Assembly: GCA_050011155.1 (NCBI GenBank)
Contig: JBEKJP010000030.1
Coordinates: forward strand, 1-64,000
Length of the DNA stretch: 64,000 nucleotides
Reading direction: 5' to 3'
Origin: Palsa-504 sp050011155
Lineage (GTDB): Bacteria; Actinomycetota; Actinomycetes; Streptosporangiales; Streptosporangiaceae
The translations under genes were made by a program, and so were the position numbers. The notes under the pieces were generated by a model. It was not told where the DNA came from, made no database searches, and saw nothing but the letters and a program-made list of their open reading frames with translations. Of the stretch, positions 25,920 to 34,389 are shown in pieces. The stretch's first letter is position 1. The number at the start of each line of letters is the position of its first letter.

Positions 25920-26638
25920 AGAACATGCGCGACGATCTGCACGTTCTCACCGGCAGCTACGCTCTGGACGCCCTCGGCGAGGGCGAGCGCGCGGAGTTCG
26001 AGCGCCACCTGCAGACCTGTCCCTCGTGCGACGCGGAGGTCCGCGGCCTGCGCGAGACGGCCGCCCGGCTGGCCATGGCCCGCGCCGTCACCCCGCCGGC
26101 CCGGATGGAGCGGCGGGTGCTGGCCGCCACCTACCAGACCAGGCAGCTCCCGCCGCTGGCGGGCGACCGCCCGCGCGCGGTCCGCTCCTGGCCGCGGCGG
26201 CTGGCCGTCGCCGCCGCGGCGGCCAGCGTGGCCGCGGCCGCCGGGCTGGGCGTGGCCCAGGTGTCCACCCAGCACCAGCTCGATTCGGTCCGGGCCAGCG
26301 GTGCCGCCATCGCCCGGGTGGTTACCGCCGCCGACGCCCGCGTCGAGACCGCGCGGGCCCACACGGGCGGCAGCGTCACCGTGATCACCTCCGCCGCCCT
26401 GCGCGAGTCCGTGGTCAGCGCGACCGGAATGGCCGCCCTGCCCTCCGGCCGGGTCTACCAGGTGTGGGTGATGAGCCCGGCCGGCGCCCGCTCCAGCGCC
26501 CGCTCCGTCGGCCTGCTCCGGGACACCCAGCTCCTGGCGCACGCCGTCACCTCCGGCGACCGCATCGGCATCACCGTCGAGCCCTCCGGCGGCACCACCC
26601 GGCCCACCACCACTCCGGTCGCGGTCCTGCCCGCCTAG
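25916..26638 (+). CDS. rskA: Anti-sigma-K factor RskA
   Basis: A 240-residue protein. The N-terminal cytoplasmic zinc anti-sigma domain has H-x3-C-x2-C (FERHLQTCPSCDAEV, near residue 28). One membrane helix spans about 95-115 (AVAAAAASVAAAAGLGV). The extracytoplasmic C-terminal domain is the RskA type (GRVYQVWVM, then the VTVEPSGGT-like end). The GTG overlaps the sigK stop and has GGAGGT upstream. RskA holds SigK at the membrane until regulated proteolysis releases it. Extracytoplasmic redox or cell-envelope stress is the likely trigger. Confidence 0.92.
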   Translation: MKNMRDDLHVLTGSYALDALGEGERAEFERHLQTCPSCDAEVRGLRETAARLAMARAVTPPARMERRVLAATYQTRQLPPLAGDRPRAVRSWPRRLAVAAAAASVAAAAGLGVAQVSTQHQLDSVRASGAAIARVVTAADARVETARAHTGGSVTVITSAALRESVVSATGMAALPSGRVYQVWVMSPAGARSSARSVGLLRDTQLLAHAVTSGDRIGITVEPSGGTTRPTTTPVAVLPA

Positions 26639-26795
26639 AGCGCGCCTCGTAGATCATGAAGCGGAGCCGGCCAAGCTGAGCCTTGACCGGGGTACCGCCT
26701 CACCCGCCCCTCTAATCCTGGCTCAGTGGCCCGCTGCTCGTGCTGATCGCGCTGGCCTACTGGCCCAGGCCGGCCGGCTCCGGACGCTCGGCCCC

Positions 26796-27254
26796 CTACT
26801 CCTGTTCGACCACGGCCTTGATCCGCTCCAGCGTGGTCCGCATGCCGTTCAGGTTGGTCCGCAGGCGTGCGGGGCCGCCCAGGCTCCAGTAGATCCGGTT
26901 CACCAGCGTGGCGGGCATCGCGAAGGACTCCGTGACGTCGGTGCCGTCCCCGGCCGGCTCCAGCTGATACCGCCAGGTGTTGGCGGTGGCGCCGCCGAGC
27001 CCGGCCACGCTGAACGCGAACTCGCGCTCCGGCTCGGCCGCGGTCACCGTGCACGTCGTCCAGTACACAGGACCGCGCCCGTTGCGCCGGACGTGGCCGC
27101 GGAAGCGCGCCCCGGCCCGCGGGCCGGTCGCGCCGTCCAGCCACTGCGCCTCGAACGTCTCGGGGCTGAACTCCCCGATCCGGGTGACGTCGCTGACCAG
27201 GTCCCAGACCCGGTCCGACGGAGCCGCGATATGCACGGTAACGGAACCTTTCAC
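26796..27254 (-). CDS. SRPBCC (polyketide cyclase/START-like) family protein
   Basis: About 152 residues from the GTG at 27254. It has the typical SRPBCC opening VTVHIAAPSDRVWDLVSDV, the middle FSPETFEAQWLDGATGP and a C-terminal helix. Such proteins bind hydrophobic ligands in a cavity; no catalytic residues can be assigned. It is divergent from a PadR regulator gene with a large inverted repeat between them and so is probably under PadR control. The 157-base gap to the rskA gene holds nothing recognisable. Confidence 0.85.
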   Translation of the reverse strand: MKGSVTVHIAAPSDRVWDLVSDVTRIGEFSPETFEAQWLDGATGPRAGARFRGHVRRNGRGPVYWTTCTVTAAEPEREFAFSVAGLGGATANTWRYQLEPAGDGTDVTESFAMPATLVNRIYWSLGGPARLRTNLNGMRTTLERIKAVVEQE

Positions 27255-27299
27255 TTGACGAGCATATGGCAGGTGGGTATCTGGGTCGCCAGGGAGGAC

Positions 27300-27348
27300 T
27301 GTATCGCCTTGCGCTATATTGTCTCGCGCTATAGTGTGAGGCGATACA
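27300..27348. promoter_or_regulatory. PadR operator candidate: 10-bp inverted repeat
   Basis: TGTATCGCCT (27300-27309) and AGGCGATACA (27339-27348) are perfect inverted repeats, with two direct GCGCTATA copies between them. The site lies between the divergent SRPBCC and padR genes. The AT-rich GCTATATT and GCTATAGT segments could be -10 elements in either direction. Confidence 0.6.
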
Positions 27349-27369
27349 AACGTGAACTCGGGAGGCGAC

Positions 27370-27696
27370 GTGACCGACAGGCTGGATCGATGGGCTGATC
27401 CGCCCCTGCTCGTGCTGGCCAGCCTGGCTGACGAGCCCAAGCACGGCTACGCGATCACGCAGGACGTGGCGGAGACCATGGGCGTGCGGATCAGCGCCGG
27501 AACCCTCTACGCGGTCATCGCCCGGCTGGAGGGGCGCGGCCTGATCGAGCCGCTCGAGTCGGACGACCGCCGCCGGCCCTACCGCATCACCGCGGCCGGC
27601 GCCGAGGTGCTGGCCCAGGAGTCCGAGCGGATGAGCAAGGTCGCCGCGGTGGCCAGGGAGCGGCTGAGCACCCGCCTCGGCTGGGCCAGCGCATGA
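27370..27696 (+). CDS. PadR-family transcriptional regulator
   Basis: About 108 residues. The winged helix has the PadR hallmark LASLADEPKHGYAI and the ISAGTLYAVIARLEGRGLIE recognition/wing region. A short C-terminal helix is present. I chose the GTG at 27370, preceded by GGGAGG; a GTG at 27352 is an alternative. The next gene overlaps its stop by 4 bases. PadR proteins are usually repressors of the membrane protein gene that follows them. Confidence 0.9.
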   Translation: MTDRLDRWADPPLLVLASLADEPKHGYAITQDVAETMGVRISAGTLYAVIARLEGRGLIEPLESDDRRRPYRITAAGAEVLAQESERMSKVAAVARERLSTRLGWASA

Positions 27697-28592
27697 ACGG
27701 CCCGCTGAACCCCCGCCACCCCCGCCACCCCCGCCGCCCGGCATCCCTCCTGGCCCGCATGGCGCTCGCGCTCTACCCGCCGTCCTGGCGGGCCCGCTAC
27801 TCCGGCGAGGTCATGGCGCTGCTCGAAGACTCCGGCGGCCGCCTGGGCGCGGTCGCCAGCGTCGCCTGGCGCGCGCTGCCCGCCTGGTTCAGCCCGCCCC
27901 CGCACCTGCACGACGGGCCGGCCCGGATGCGGGCCAGCCTCGGTACGGCCCTGCTTTCCTGGTCCATGCTGGCCGGCCTCGGCCTGCTCTTCGCCCAGCT
28001 CACCCAGCTCCAGGGCTTCAACCCGGCGGGTCACCCCGTCATCGGCTGGGCGTACGCGGTCTTCGACGTCGCGCTGGCCGTCTCGGCCCTGGTAGCCGGC
28101 CTCGGCGGGCTGCCCCTGTGGCTGCTGATGCTGCGCCGGGCCCGCCGCGAGCGGCGGGCCAGGGACCTGGCCTACCTGCTGCTCCCGGTGATCGCCCCGG
28201 TCGGCTACGTGGCCGGCCTGACCCTGACCGCCCGGCTGGCCGGCGGTCCGCAGGGGGTCAGCCTGGCTGTGTTCGGAGCCGTTACGCTGGCCGGCTTCGG
28301 CGCGGCCGCCATCGCCGCGGCCGGCCCCGGCCTGGCCCTGCGCAGGCTGCGGCCACGGGGGCCAGCCCTGCGCCTGGCCGCGACCGCCGCCGGGGTTTCG
28401 GCCGCGGTCACGGCGGTGGCCGCCGGAGCCATCGTGGTCGCCGTCACGGGCCTGTGCCTGTGGGCGCCCTCCTTCGCCGGCTATCACCATCCCGTGATTC
28501 CCGCCCTCTACCTGGCCCTGGTCGCCGCCGCCGCCACCGTCACCACGGTCAGCGCCGCCCGCGGCGTCCGCGCTGCCCATACTGGAGCGTGA
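27693..28592 (+). CDS. PadR-associated membrane protein, unknown function
   Basis: A 299-residue protein. The N-terminal domain contains LYPPSWRARYSGEVMALLED, a soluble prefix common in membrane proteins encoded next to PadR genes. Five or six membrane helices follow from about residue 90 on. The HPRHPRHPRR start is encoded by a 9-bp tandem repeat. The ATG overlaps the padR stop. No transport motif can be seen, so the role is unknown. A comparable PadR/membrane-protein module lies at 60-62.8 kb. Confidence 0.8.
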   Translation: MNGPLNPRHPRHPRRPASLLARMALALYPPSWRARYSGEVMALLEDSGGRLGAVASVAWRALPAWFSPPPHLHDGPARMRASLGTALLSWSMLAGLGLLFAQLTQLQGFNPAGHPVIGWAYAVFDVALAVSALVAGLGGLPLWLLMLRRARRERRARDLAYLLLPVIAPVGYVAGLTLTARLAGGPQGVSLAVFGAVTLAGFGAAAIAAAGPGLALRRLRPRGPALRLAATAAGVSAAVTAVAAGAIVVAVTGLCLWAPSFAGYHHPVIPALYLALVAAAATVTTVSAARGVRAAHTGA

Positions 28593-29428
28593 CCTACACC
28601 CAGACCAAGGCGGACGCCGCCGTCAGGGTCGCCGCCGCCCTGGGTATCCACTCCAGCGACCCGGTGATCCTGGCCGACGGCGCCAACGTGGTGGTGCACC
28701 TGAGCCCTGCCCCGGTGGTGGCCAAGGTGGCCGCGAGCACCACCGAGGTTCGCCCCGCGGCCGCCTGGCTGCGGCGCGAGCTCGACGTGACCGGGTACCT
28801 GGCCGGCCGGGGCGCCCCGGTGATCCCGCCGAGCCCGGAGGTGCCCGCCACCGTCCACCACGGCGACGGCCAGGTCATGTCGTTCTGGGTGTACGTGAGC
28901 TCACCCGGTGACCTGGCCGGCGAGAACGTCATCGGCCCGATGCTGCGCGACCTGCACGCCGAGCTGAGCGCCTACCCGGCTGAGCTCCCGGTCCTCGCCC
29001 CGCTGGAGGACATCCCGGCCTACCTGGCCCGTCCCCAGACCCGCCTCACCCCGGCCGAGTCCGCCGCCCTGGCCGCGGCCCACGCCCGCCTCCTGGCCGA
29101 GCTCGGTTCGTTCCCCGCCCGCCCCCTGCACGGCGACGCGGGCGCGGGCAACCTGATGGCCACCGGGTCCGGCTGGGTCTGGCACGACTTCGAGGACACC
29201 TGCTCCGGCCCGCTGGCCTGGGACGTGGCCGCGTCGACGGCCAGCCAGCGGCTGGACGCCGCGCGCGTCCTGGCCGCCTACGGCGACCCGGTCGACGCGG
29301 CCAAGCTCAGCGCCTGCGAGCAGCTCCGGCGCCTCCACCTGACGGTCTGGTACAACCTGTACGCCGAACGCCTGCCGGACCTGCGCCCCCGCGCCGCCGA
29401 ACTCGCTGCTCGGTGGCCGCCGCCCTAG
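28589..29428 (+). CDS. Aminoglycoside-phosphotransferase-like (APH) kinase
   Basis: About 279 residues from the GTG at 28589, which overlaps the previous stop. It has the APH/choline-kinase fold, with the catalytic loop HGDAGAGNLM near residue 188 (Asp as base) and the metal-binding DFE near 210. The N-terminal lobe has VVVHLSPAPVVAKVA with the ATP-binding Lys. The substrate is not predictable: many actinomycete members phosphorylate small metabolites rather than antibiotics. Third gene of the PadR operon, with a long repeat-rich intergenic region behind it. Confidence 0.85.
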   Translation: MTYTQTKADAAVRVAAALGIHSSDPVILADGANVVVHLSPAPVVAKVAASTTEVRPAAAWLRRELDVTGYLAGRGAPVIPPSPEVPATVHHGDGQVMSFWVYVSSPGDLAGENVIGPMLRDLHAELSAYPAELPVLAPLEDIPAYLARPQTRLTPAESAALAAAHARLLAELGSFPARPLHGDAGAGNLMATGSGWVWHDFEDTCSGPLAWDVAASTASQRLDAARVLAAYGDPVDAAKLSACEQLRRLHLTVWYNLYAERLPDLRPRAAELAARWPPP

Positions 29429-29807
29429 GCGCGGAACGGGGTGGATCCGGGTTATGGGGTGGATTCGGTACCCCCCAGGGTCCCGGATCGGACCGGTAAC
29501 CCGAAACAACCCCGTTAACTTACAGCTGGGCGGGCAAGTTTGCGGCTCATGTGGCGGGTGCTTCTTCTGCGGCTGCCGCGGGCGTTACGGAACCGCACTG
29601 GTGGCACACCGGGTTAGCTAGGTAAGCGTTCCAGAGCAAGGTGCGCTTCCGGCGTCGCCGTTCCCGGACGTGGTTTCATGCCACTCGCGTCACGCGGCCG
29701 GGAATCCTTCGGCTGGCGCACGACGCCACGGGCACGACGCCCCGCCAGCCGCGGGAGCCCCGCCAGCCGCGGGAGCACCACCAGCCGCGAACCTGCAAGC
29801 GCGGTGG

Positions 29808-29946
29808 CAAGTTAACCGGGTGGATCGGGGCTTCCGGGTGGATAAGGGGGACCATGGTGCACAAAAATCACCCCGAAGCCCGAAATCACCCCGCTATTCC
29901 CGCGGCACAGCGCACCACCGGCCCCCCAGGACACCACAGCACCCCA
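29808..29946 (+). repeat. 139-bp dispersed intergenic element, copy 1
   Basis: It starts CAAGTTAACCGGGTGGAT and ends GACACCACAGCACCCC. It aligns without gaps to the reverse complement of 63040-63178, with 10 mismatches by hand count (about 93 percent identity). Both copies are intergenic. Confidence 0.9.
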
Positions 29947-30100
29947 CCGGGGCTGTATGAGCGCGATGCCGCCGACGGCGGGGCGGGGCTGGCGAGCCCG
30001 GTGAGGCACGAGGGGTGACCGAGGTGAAAACCCAACCCCGTTCGGCATAAAAATCCCGAGGCCTGGAGGGGCGGGCCCGCCGCAGGTCAGAACAGGGCCC

Positions 30101-30157
30101 GCCGCGGCCAAACCCGCCCGCCGCGGCCAAACCCGCCCGCCGCGGCCGAACCTGCGC
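30101..30157. repeat. 19-bp tandem repeat, three copies
   Basis: Two exact copies and one degenerate copy of GCCGCGGCCAAACCCGCCC in non-coding DNA. The unit length is not a multiple of three. Confidence 0.85.
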
Positions 30158-30347
30158 GCTGAACCGATATTTGAATCCTTACGTATCGATGAATATGCAG
30201 GTCGGCAGGGCGGCGCCGGCACCAGTAGCGGCCATTGCCCAGGAACAAGCACAGGAACAAGCAGCGCGTCATAACTGAACTGAATTGCCCGTCCGCACGT
30301 GGTCTCTAACGGGAGACCGCTTAGCAGCACATGGGGAGACAACCGAA

Positions 30348-30881
30348 ATGCAGAAGATACTGGGAGTGGCCGGCCTGGCTGCCCTCGCCTTGACCATATC
30401 CGCCTGTGCCAGTTCGGGCAGCAGTTCGACGGCCAGCAGCACCCCGGCCGCCGCCGCGAGCAGCAGCAGCGCCCCCGCCGCGAGCAGCAGCGCGTCCGCC
30501 GCCTCGGGCGGCGGCACCGTCTCGATGATCACCGTCGGCGGCCAGCAGGTGCTGACCAACGCCAAGGGCGACGTCCTGTACTGGTTCGTGCCTGACACGT
30601 CGACGACGTCCAAGTGCTCGGGTTCCTGCCTGACCTTCTGGCCCGCGGTCCCGGGCCCGGTCACCGCGGGCTCCGGCGTGACCGGCACGCTCGGCACCAT
30701 CACCCGGTCCGACGGCAGCAAGCAGGCCACCTACGACGGCCACCCGCTGTACACCTTCGCCGGCGACAAGTCTCCCGGCCAGAACAAGGGCAACGACGTC
30801 AATGCCTCCGGCGGCCTGTGGTGGGAGATGACCGTCAGCGGTTCCACCCCGTCCGCTAAGGCCGCCACCGGCGGCTACTAA
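30348..30881 (+). CDS. Lipoprotein with one 'secreted repeat' domain (PF03640 type)
   Basis: About 177 residues from the ATG at 30348, with GGGGAG nine bases upstream. The signal peptide ends in the lipobox ISAC, followed by a Ser/Ala-rich linker. The domain has the pair typical of this family: VLTNAKGDVLYWF with SGSCLTFWPAV, then ATYDGHPLYTFAGDKSPGQ and GLWWEM. It is anchored outside the membrane. The family's function is unknown. It is the first of two such lipoproteins flanking an ABC exporter. Confidence 0.92.
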   Translation: MQKILGVAGLAALALTISACASSGSSSTASSTPAAAASSSSAPAASSSASAASGGGTVSMITVGGQQVLTNAKGDVLYWFVPDTSTTSKCSGSCLTFWPAVPGPVTAGSGVTGTLGTITRSDGSKQATYDGHPLYTFAGDKSPGQNKGNDVNASGGLWWEMTVSGSTPSAKAATGGY

Positions 30882-30922
30882 AGCTCGCGCTCTCCGTCCG
30901 GGCGCGTGGTGTCCGAAGCGGC

Positions 30923-30952
30923 GCGCGGCCTCGCCAACGTGCGGGGCCGCGC
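30923..30952. terminator. Hairpin terminator after the lipoprotein gene
   Basis: A 12-bp stem (GCGCGGCCTCGC pairing with GCGGGGCCGCGC, one G-U pair) with a 6-base loop, followed 16 bases later by a short T run. Confidence 0.7.
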
Positions 30953-31038
30953 CCGCTGAGGGCACAATCTTTTATAACGAACGTCCCCCCGCCGCGCCTC
31001 GGTCACGGCGCACGGAACGCTGGACATCGCCATAATGG

Positions 31039-31803
31039 GTGCGAGTGGAAGCTATTCAGGACGGGCCAGCTATTCAGGACGGGCCGGCGGCACGGGCCGT
31101 GGACCTGCACAAGACCTACGGGTCCGGGCAGGCCGCCGTGCACGCCCTGGCCGGGATCAACGTGACCATCGAACGGGGCCGGTTCACCGCGGTGATGGGC
31201 CCGTCGGGCTCGGGCAAGTCGACCCTCATGCACTGCATGGCCGGCCTGGACCGGCCGACATCGGGCCAGGCGTTCGTGGGCGGCCAGGACGTCGGCCGGC
31301 TCGATGACGCCGGGCTCACCCGGCTGCGCCGCGACAAGATCGGCTTCGTCTTCCAGTCCTTCAACCTGGTGCCCACGCTGACCGCGGCGGAGAACATCAC
31401 CCTGCCCGCCGACCTGGCCGGGGCCAAGGTCGACCGGGACTGGCTCGGCCACCTGGTCGGGCAGCTGGGCATCGCCGACCGCCTCACGCACCGGCCCGCC
31501 GAGCTGTCCGGCGGCCAGCAGCAGCGCGTCGCCTGCGCCCGCGCCCTGATCAACCGGCCCGACCTGGTCTTCGCCGACGAACCCACCGGCAACCTCGACT
31601 CGAACTCCTCGGCCGACGTCCTGGGCTTCCTGCGCCAGTCGGTCCGCGAGTTCGGCCAGTCGGTCGTAATGGTGACGCACGACCCGCGCGGCGCCGCCTA
31701 CGCCGACCGGGTGGTGTTCCTGGCCGACGGCACGGTCGTCAGCGAGCTGAGCCAGCCGACGGCTGATTCGGTCCTCGAGCGGATGCGCACCCTGGGGGCA
31801 TGA
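31039..31803 (+). CDS. ABC transporter ATP-binding protein (MacB/LolD type)
   Basis: A 254-residue ATPase. Walker A is GPSGSGKST, the Q-loop is FQSFNLVPTLT, the signature is LSGGQQQR, Walker B is LVFADEPTGNLDS and the H-loop is VTHD. The TGNLDS extension and the FtsX-like permease partner are typical of MacB/LolD-type exporters. The start is uncertain: GTG 31039 or GTG 31045. A CATAATGG box just upstream suggests a leaderless message. An 18-bp duplication gives AIQDGP twice at the N-terminus. Confidence 0.93.
   Translation: MRVEAIQDGPAIQDGPAARAVDLHKTYGSGQAAVHALAGINVTIERGRFTAVMGPSGSGKSTLMHCMAGLDRPTSGQAFVGGQDVGRLDDAGLTRLRRDKIGFVFQSFNLVPTLTAAENITLPADLAGAKVDRDWLGHLVGQLGIADRLTHRPAELSGGQQQRVACARALINRPDLVFADEPTGNLDSNSSADVLGFLRQSVREFGQSVVMVTHDPRGAAYADRVVFLADGTVVSELSQPTADSVLERMRTLGA
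31051..31086. repeat. 18-bp tandem duplication, in frame
   Basis: Two copies of GCTATTCAGGACGGGCCA (last base differs in copy 2) encode AIQDGP twice near the start of the ABC ATPase gene. Confidence 0.95.
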
Positions 31804-31804
31804 G

Positions 31805-34315
31805 GTGCGCAACGTCACCCTCAAGGGCCTGCTGGCGCACAAGCTCCGGCTGGCGCTGACCGCGCTGGCGATCATCCTCGGGGTGACGTTCATCTCCGGG
31901 ACGTTCGTCCTGACCGACACGCTGCAGAGCACGTTCAACGCGCTGTTCGGCACCATCTACTCCAAGGTCGACTTCCAGGTCCGCGGGGCGGCCCAGCTCG
32001 GCAGCGGCGCGAACGCCACCCGCCGCCCGATTCCCGAGTCGCTGCTGGCCACCGTGCGCGCGGTGCCCGGCGTCGGGGTCGCCGACGGCCAGGTCCAGGG
32101 CTACGCCCAGTTCATAGCGCGGGACGGCAAGGCCATCGCGACCGGCGGCGCGCCCACCATCGGCGTCAGCTTCGACCCGTACCCGCAGCTGTCCGCGCTG
32201 CACCTGATCGCGGGCGGCCCGCCCGTGAGCCCGCACGACGTGGTGATGGACGCCGGGACGGCGCAGAAGTACGGCTTCGCCGTCGGGCAGCGGGTCCGGG
32301 TGCTGACCCTGGGGGCGACGCAGACCTTCACCATCACCGGCATCGCCCAGTTCGGCACGGCCAGCAACCTGGCCGGGGCCACGCTGGCCGCGTTCACGCT
32401 GCCGGTCGCGCAGGCCCTGTCCCTGCTGCCGGGCCAGCTCGACGACATCAACGTGGTCACCGCCCCCGGCGCCAGCAAGGCCGCGGTGCAGCGGGCCATC
32501 GCCCGGGCGCTGCCGCCGGGGACCGAGGTCGTCACCGGGCAGACCGTGGCCCAGGAGAACACCACCTCGATCGACCAGCAGCTGTCCTTCTTCTCCACCG
32601 CGCTGCTCGTCTTCGCGTTCATCTCCCTGTTCGTGGGCGCGTTCACCATCTACAACACGTTCTCGATCATCGTCGGGCAGCGGACCAGGGAGCTGGCTCT
32701 GCTGCGGATCGTCGGGGCCAGCCGCCGCCAGGTCTTCGGGTCGGTGCTGGCCGAGGCGGCCATCACCGGGCTGGCCTCCTCGGTCATCGGGCTGGGGCTG
32801 GGGGTGCTGGCCGCGATCGGGCTCGAGGCGCTGCTGCGCGGGTTCGGCATCACGCTGCCGCCGGAGTCGCTGGTGTTCGCGCCGCGGACGGTGGTGGTCG
32901 GGCTGGTGACCGGCACCGCGGTGACCGTGGTGTCCGCGATCGGCCCGGCCCGCGCGGCGGTGCGCATCCCCCCGGTGGTGGCGCTCGACGATCGTCAGCC
33001 TCTCGCCACCGCCTCGCTGCGGCGCCGGCTGATCTGGGGCGCGGCCCTGGCCCTGGCCGGCGTGGCCGCGCTGGCCATCGGGCTGACCCAGTCCGCCATC
33101 GGCCTGGTGGGGGCGGGCGCGGCCGGGCTTTTCCTCGGCGTGGCCATGCTGTCCCCGGCCATCGCGCGCCCGCTGGCCAGCGTGATCGGCCGCCCGCTGG
33201 CCCGCGTCCTCGGCGTGGCGGGCAAGCTCGGCCGGGAGAACTCCATGCGCAGCCCGCGGCGCACCGCCCAGACCGCGGCCGCGCTGATGATCGGCCTGGC
33301 CCTGGTCTCCGCCATGGCCACCTTCGGTGCTTCGCTGTCCCGGTCGGCCACGGCCAGCGCCGACCAGGCCATCCGGGCCGACCTCATCGTGACCCCGAGC
33401 GGCACGGGCCGGCTCAGCGCCACGGCCGCCTCCGCCGTGTCCAGGGTTCCCGGCGTCACCACCACGACCGCCTTCTACGCCGGGCGCTTCGAGGCCGGCG
33501 ACACGCTCACCACGCTCACCGCGGTCTCCACCGCGCACCTGGCCGACACGGTGATCCTGCGGATGACGGCGGGCACGGCGGCCGCCCTGGCCCGCGGCGA
33601 ACTGCTCATCGACTCCACCACCGCCACGTCCCAGCACCTGGCGGTGGGCGACACCATCCGGGCCAGGTTCACCCTGGCCGGCCGGACGGTGCTGCGGGTC
33701 GGCGGGATCTACCAGGCCAATGCGCTGATCGGCAGCTACCTGGTCAGCGCCGCGTTCTTCCTCGCGCACTACACCCCGCGGCCTCCGGCCGGGCTGCTGC
33801 TGCGCACGGACAGCCCCAGCGCCGACCGGGCGGTCACCCAGGCGCTCGCCCCCTATCCGAACCTGCAGGTCCAGACCAGGGCCCAGTTCGAGCAGACCCA
33901 GGTAGCGAGCGTGAACCAGCTCCTCGGGCTGGTGTACGCGCTGCTCGGCCTGGCCGTGGTCATCGCGCTGGTCGGGATCGTGAACACGCTCATGCTGTCG
34001 GTATTCGAGCGCACCCGCGAGATCGGGCTGCTGCGCGCGGTCGGCATGCGCCGCCGTCAGGTCCGCACGATGGTCAGGTCCGAGGCGGTGATCCTGGCCC
34101 TGTTCGGCGCCATCGTCGGCATCGTGATCGGCACCGCCCTCGGCCTGGCCCTGGTGGCCTCGCTCCGGCAGCAGGGCATCACCGAGACCGTGGTGCCGGT
34201 CTCCAGCCTGGTGATCTTCCTGCTGCTTTCCGCCGTGCTCGGCCTGATCGCCGCCACCTGGCCCGCCCGCCGAGCCGCCCGCCTCGACGTCCTAGCCGCC
34301 ATCGCCGCCGAATAG
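31805..34315 (+). CDS. FtsX/MacB-like ABC transporter permease
   Basis: An 836-residue permease. The first helix lies near residues 15-40 (LALTALAIILGVTFISGTFV), a large outside domain follows, and three helices sit at about 270-400. A second module has another outside domain and three C-terminal helices (ALLGLAVVIALVGIVNTLML and FERTREIGLLRAVGMRRRQV, the FtsX signature). This duplicated-FtsX layout is common in actinobacterial exporters. The GTG start follows the ATPase stop by one base. It probably moves a lipid, lipoprotein or peptide substrate outward. The neighbouring lipoproteins could be substrates or partners. Confidence 0.93.
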   Translation: MRNVTLKGLLAHKLRLALTALAIILGVTFISGTFVLTDTLQSTFNALFGTIYSKVDFQVRGAAQLGSGANATRRPIPESLLATVRAVPGVGVADGQVQGYAQFIARDGKAIATGGAPTIGVSFDPYPQLSALHLIAGGPPVSPHDVVMDAGTAQKYGFAVGQRVRVLTLGATQTFTITGIAQFGTASNLAGATLAAFTLPVAQALSLLPGQLDDINVVTAPGASKAAVQRAIARALPPGTEVVTGQTVAQENTTSIDQQLSFFSTALLVFAFISLFVGAFTIYNTFSIIVGQRTRELALLRIVGASRRQVFGSVLAEAAITGLASSVIGLGLGVLAAIGLEALLRGFGITLPPESLVFAPRTVVVGLVTGTAVTVVSAIGPARAAVRIPPVVALDDRQPLATASLRRRLIWGAALALAGVAALAIGLTQSAIGLVGAGAAGLFLGVAMLSPAIARPLASVIGRPLARVLGVAGKLGRENSMRSPRRTAQTAAALMIGLALVSAMATFGASLSRSATASADQAIRADLIVTPSGTGRLSATAASAVSRVPGVTTTTAFYAGRFEAGDTLTTLTAVSTAHLADTVILRMTAGTAAALARGELLIDSTTATSQHLAVGDTIRARFTLAGRTVLRVGGIYQANALIGSYLVSAAFFLAHYTPRPPAGLLLRTDSPSADRAVTQALAPYPNLQVQTRAQFEQTQVASVNQLLGLVYALLGLAVVIALVGIVNTLMLSVFERTREIGLLRAVGMRRRQVRTMVRSEAVILALFGAIVGIVIGTALGLALVASLRQQGITETVVPVSSLVIFLLLSAVLGLIAATWPARRAARLDVLAAIAAE

Positions 34316-34389
34316 CGAACTCCTTACCGGCCGGTTACGTGACCGGGGGGCAGCCGACCAGGCCCGGTGAATTTACGTATCACAGGAAC

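Larger units (their letters stand above)
29429..30347. other. 919-bp intergenic region built of repeats
   Basis: No convincing gene. It holds a GTTAACTT...GCAAGTTTG element (29512-29552), a 14-15-bp repeat of GCCAGCCGCGGGAG (about 29746-29790), the 139-bp dispersed element (29808-29946), a 19-bp triple repeat (30101-30157), a 12-bp duplication (AGGAACAAGCAC, about 30242-30265), and a GGTCTC/GAGACC hairpin (30301-30318) just before the lipoprotein gene. Short open frames exist, but the 139-bp copies diverge mostly at amino-acid-changing sites. Confidence 0.7.

Noticed and set aside
29590..29660. tRNA-like segment around GGTTAGCTAGGTAAGCG
   Set aside because: No cloverleaf with acceptor and T-arm pairing could be built; no tRNA is called in the window.
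29853..30018. Small conserved peptide in the 139-bp element (starts at the ATG after GGGGGACC)
   Set aside because: The two copies share the frame, but five of six differences within it change the amino acid, and copy 2 has no matching downstream end. Nucleotide conservation explains it better.
31739..33769. A 676-codon frame antisense to the ABC permease
   Set aside because: It is a charged, low-complexity translation lying fully opposite an intact FtsX permease; no ribosome site or domain.
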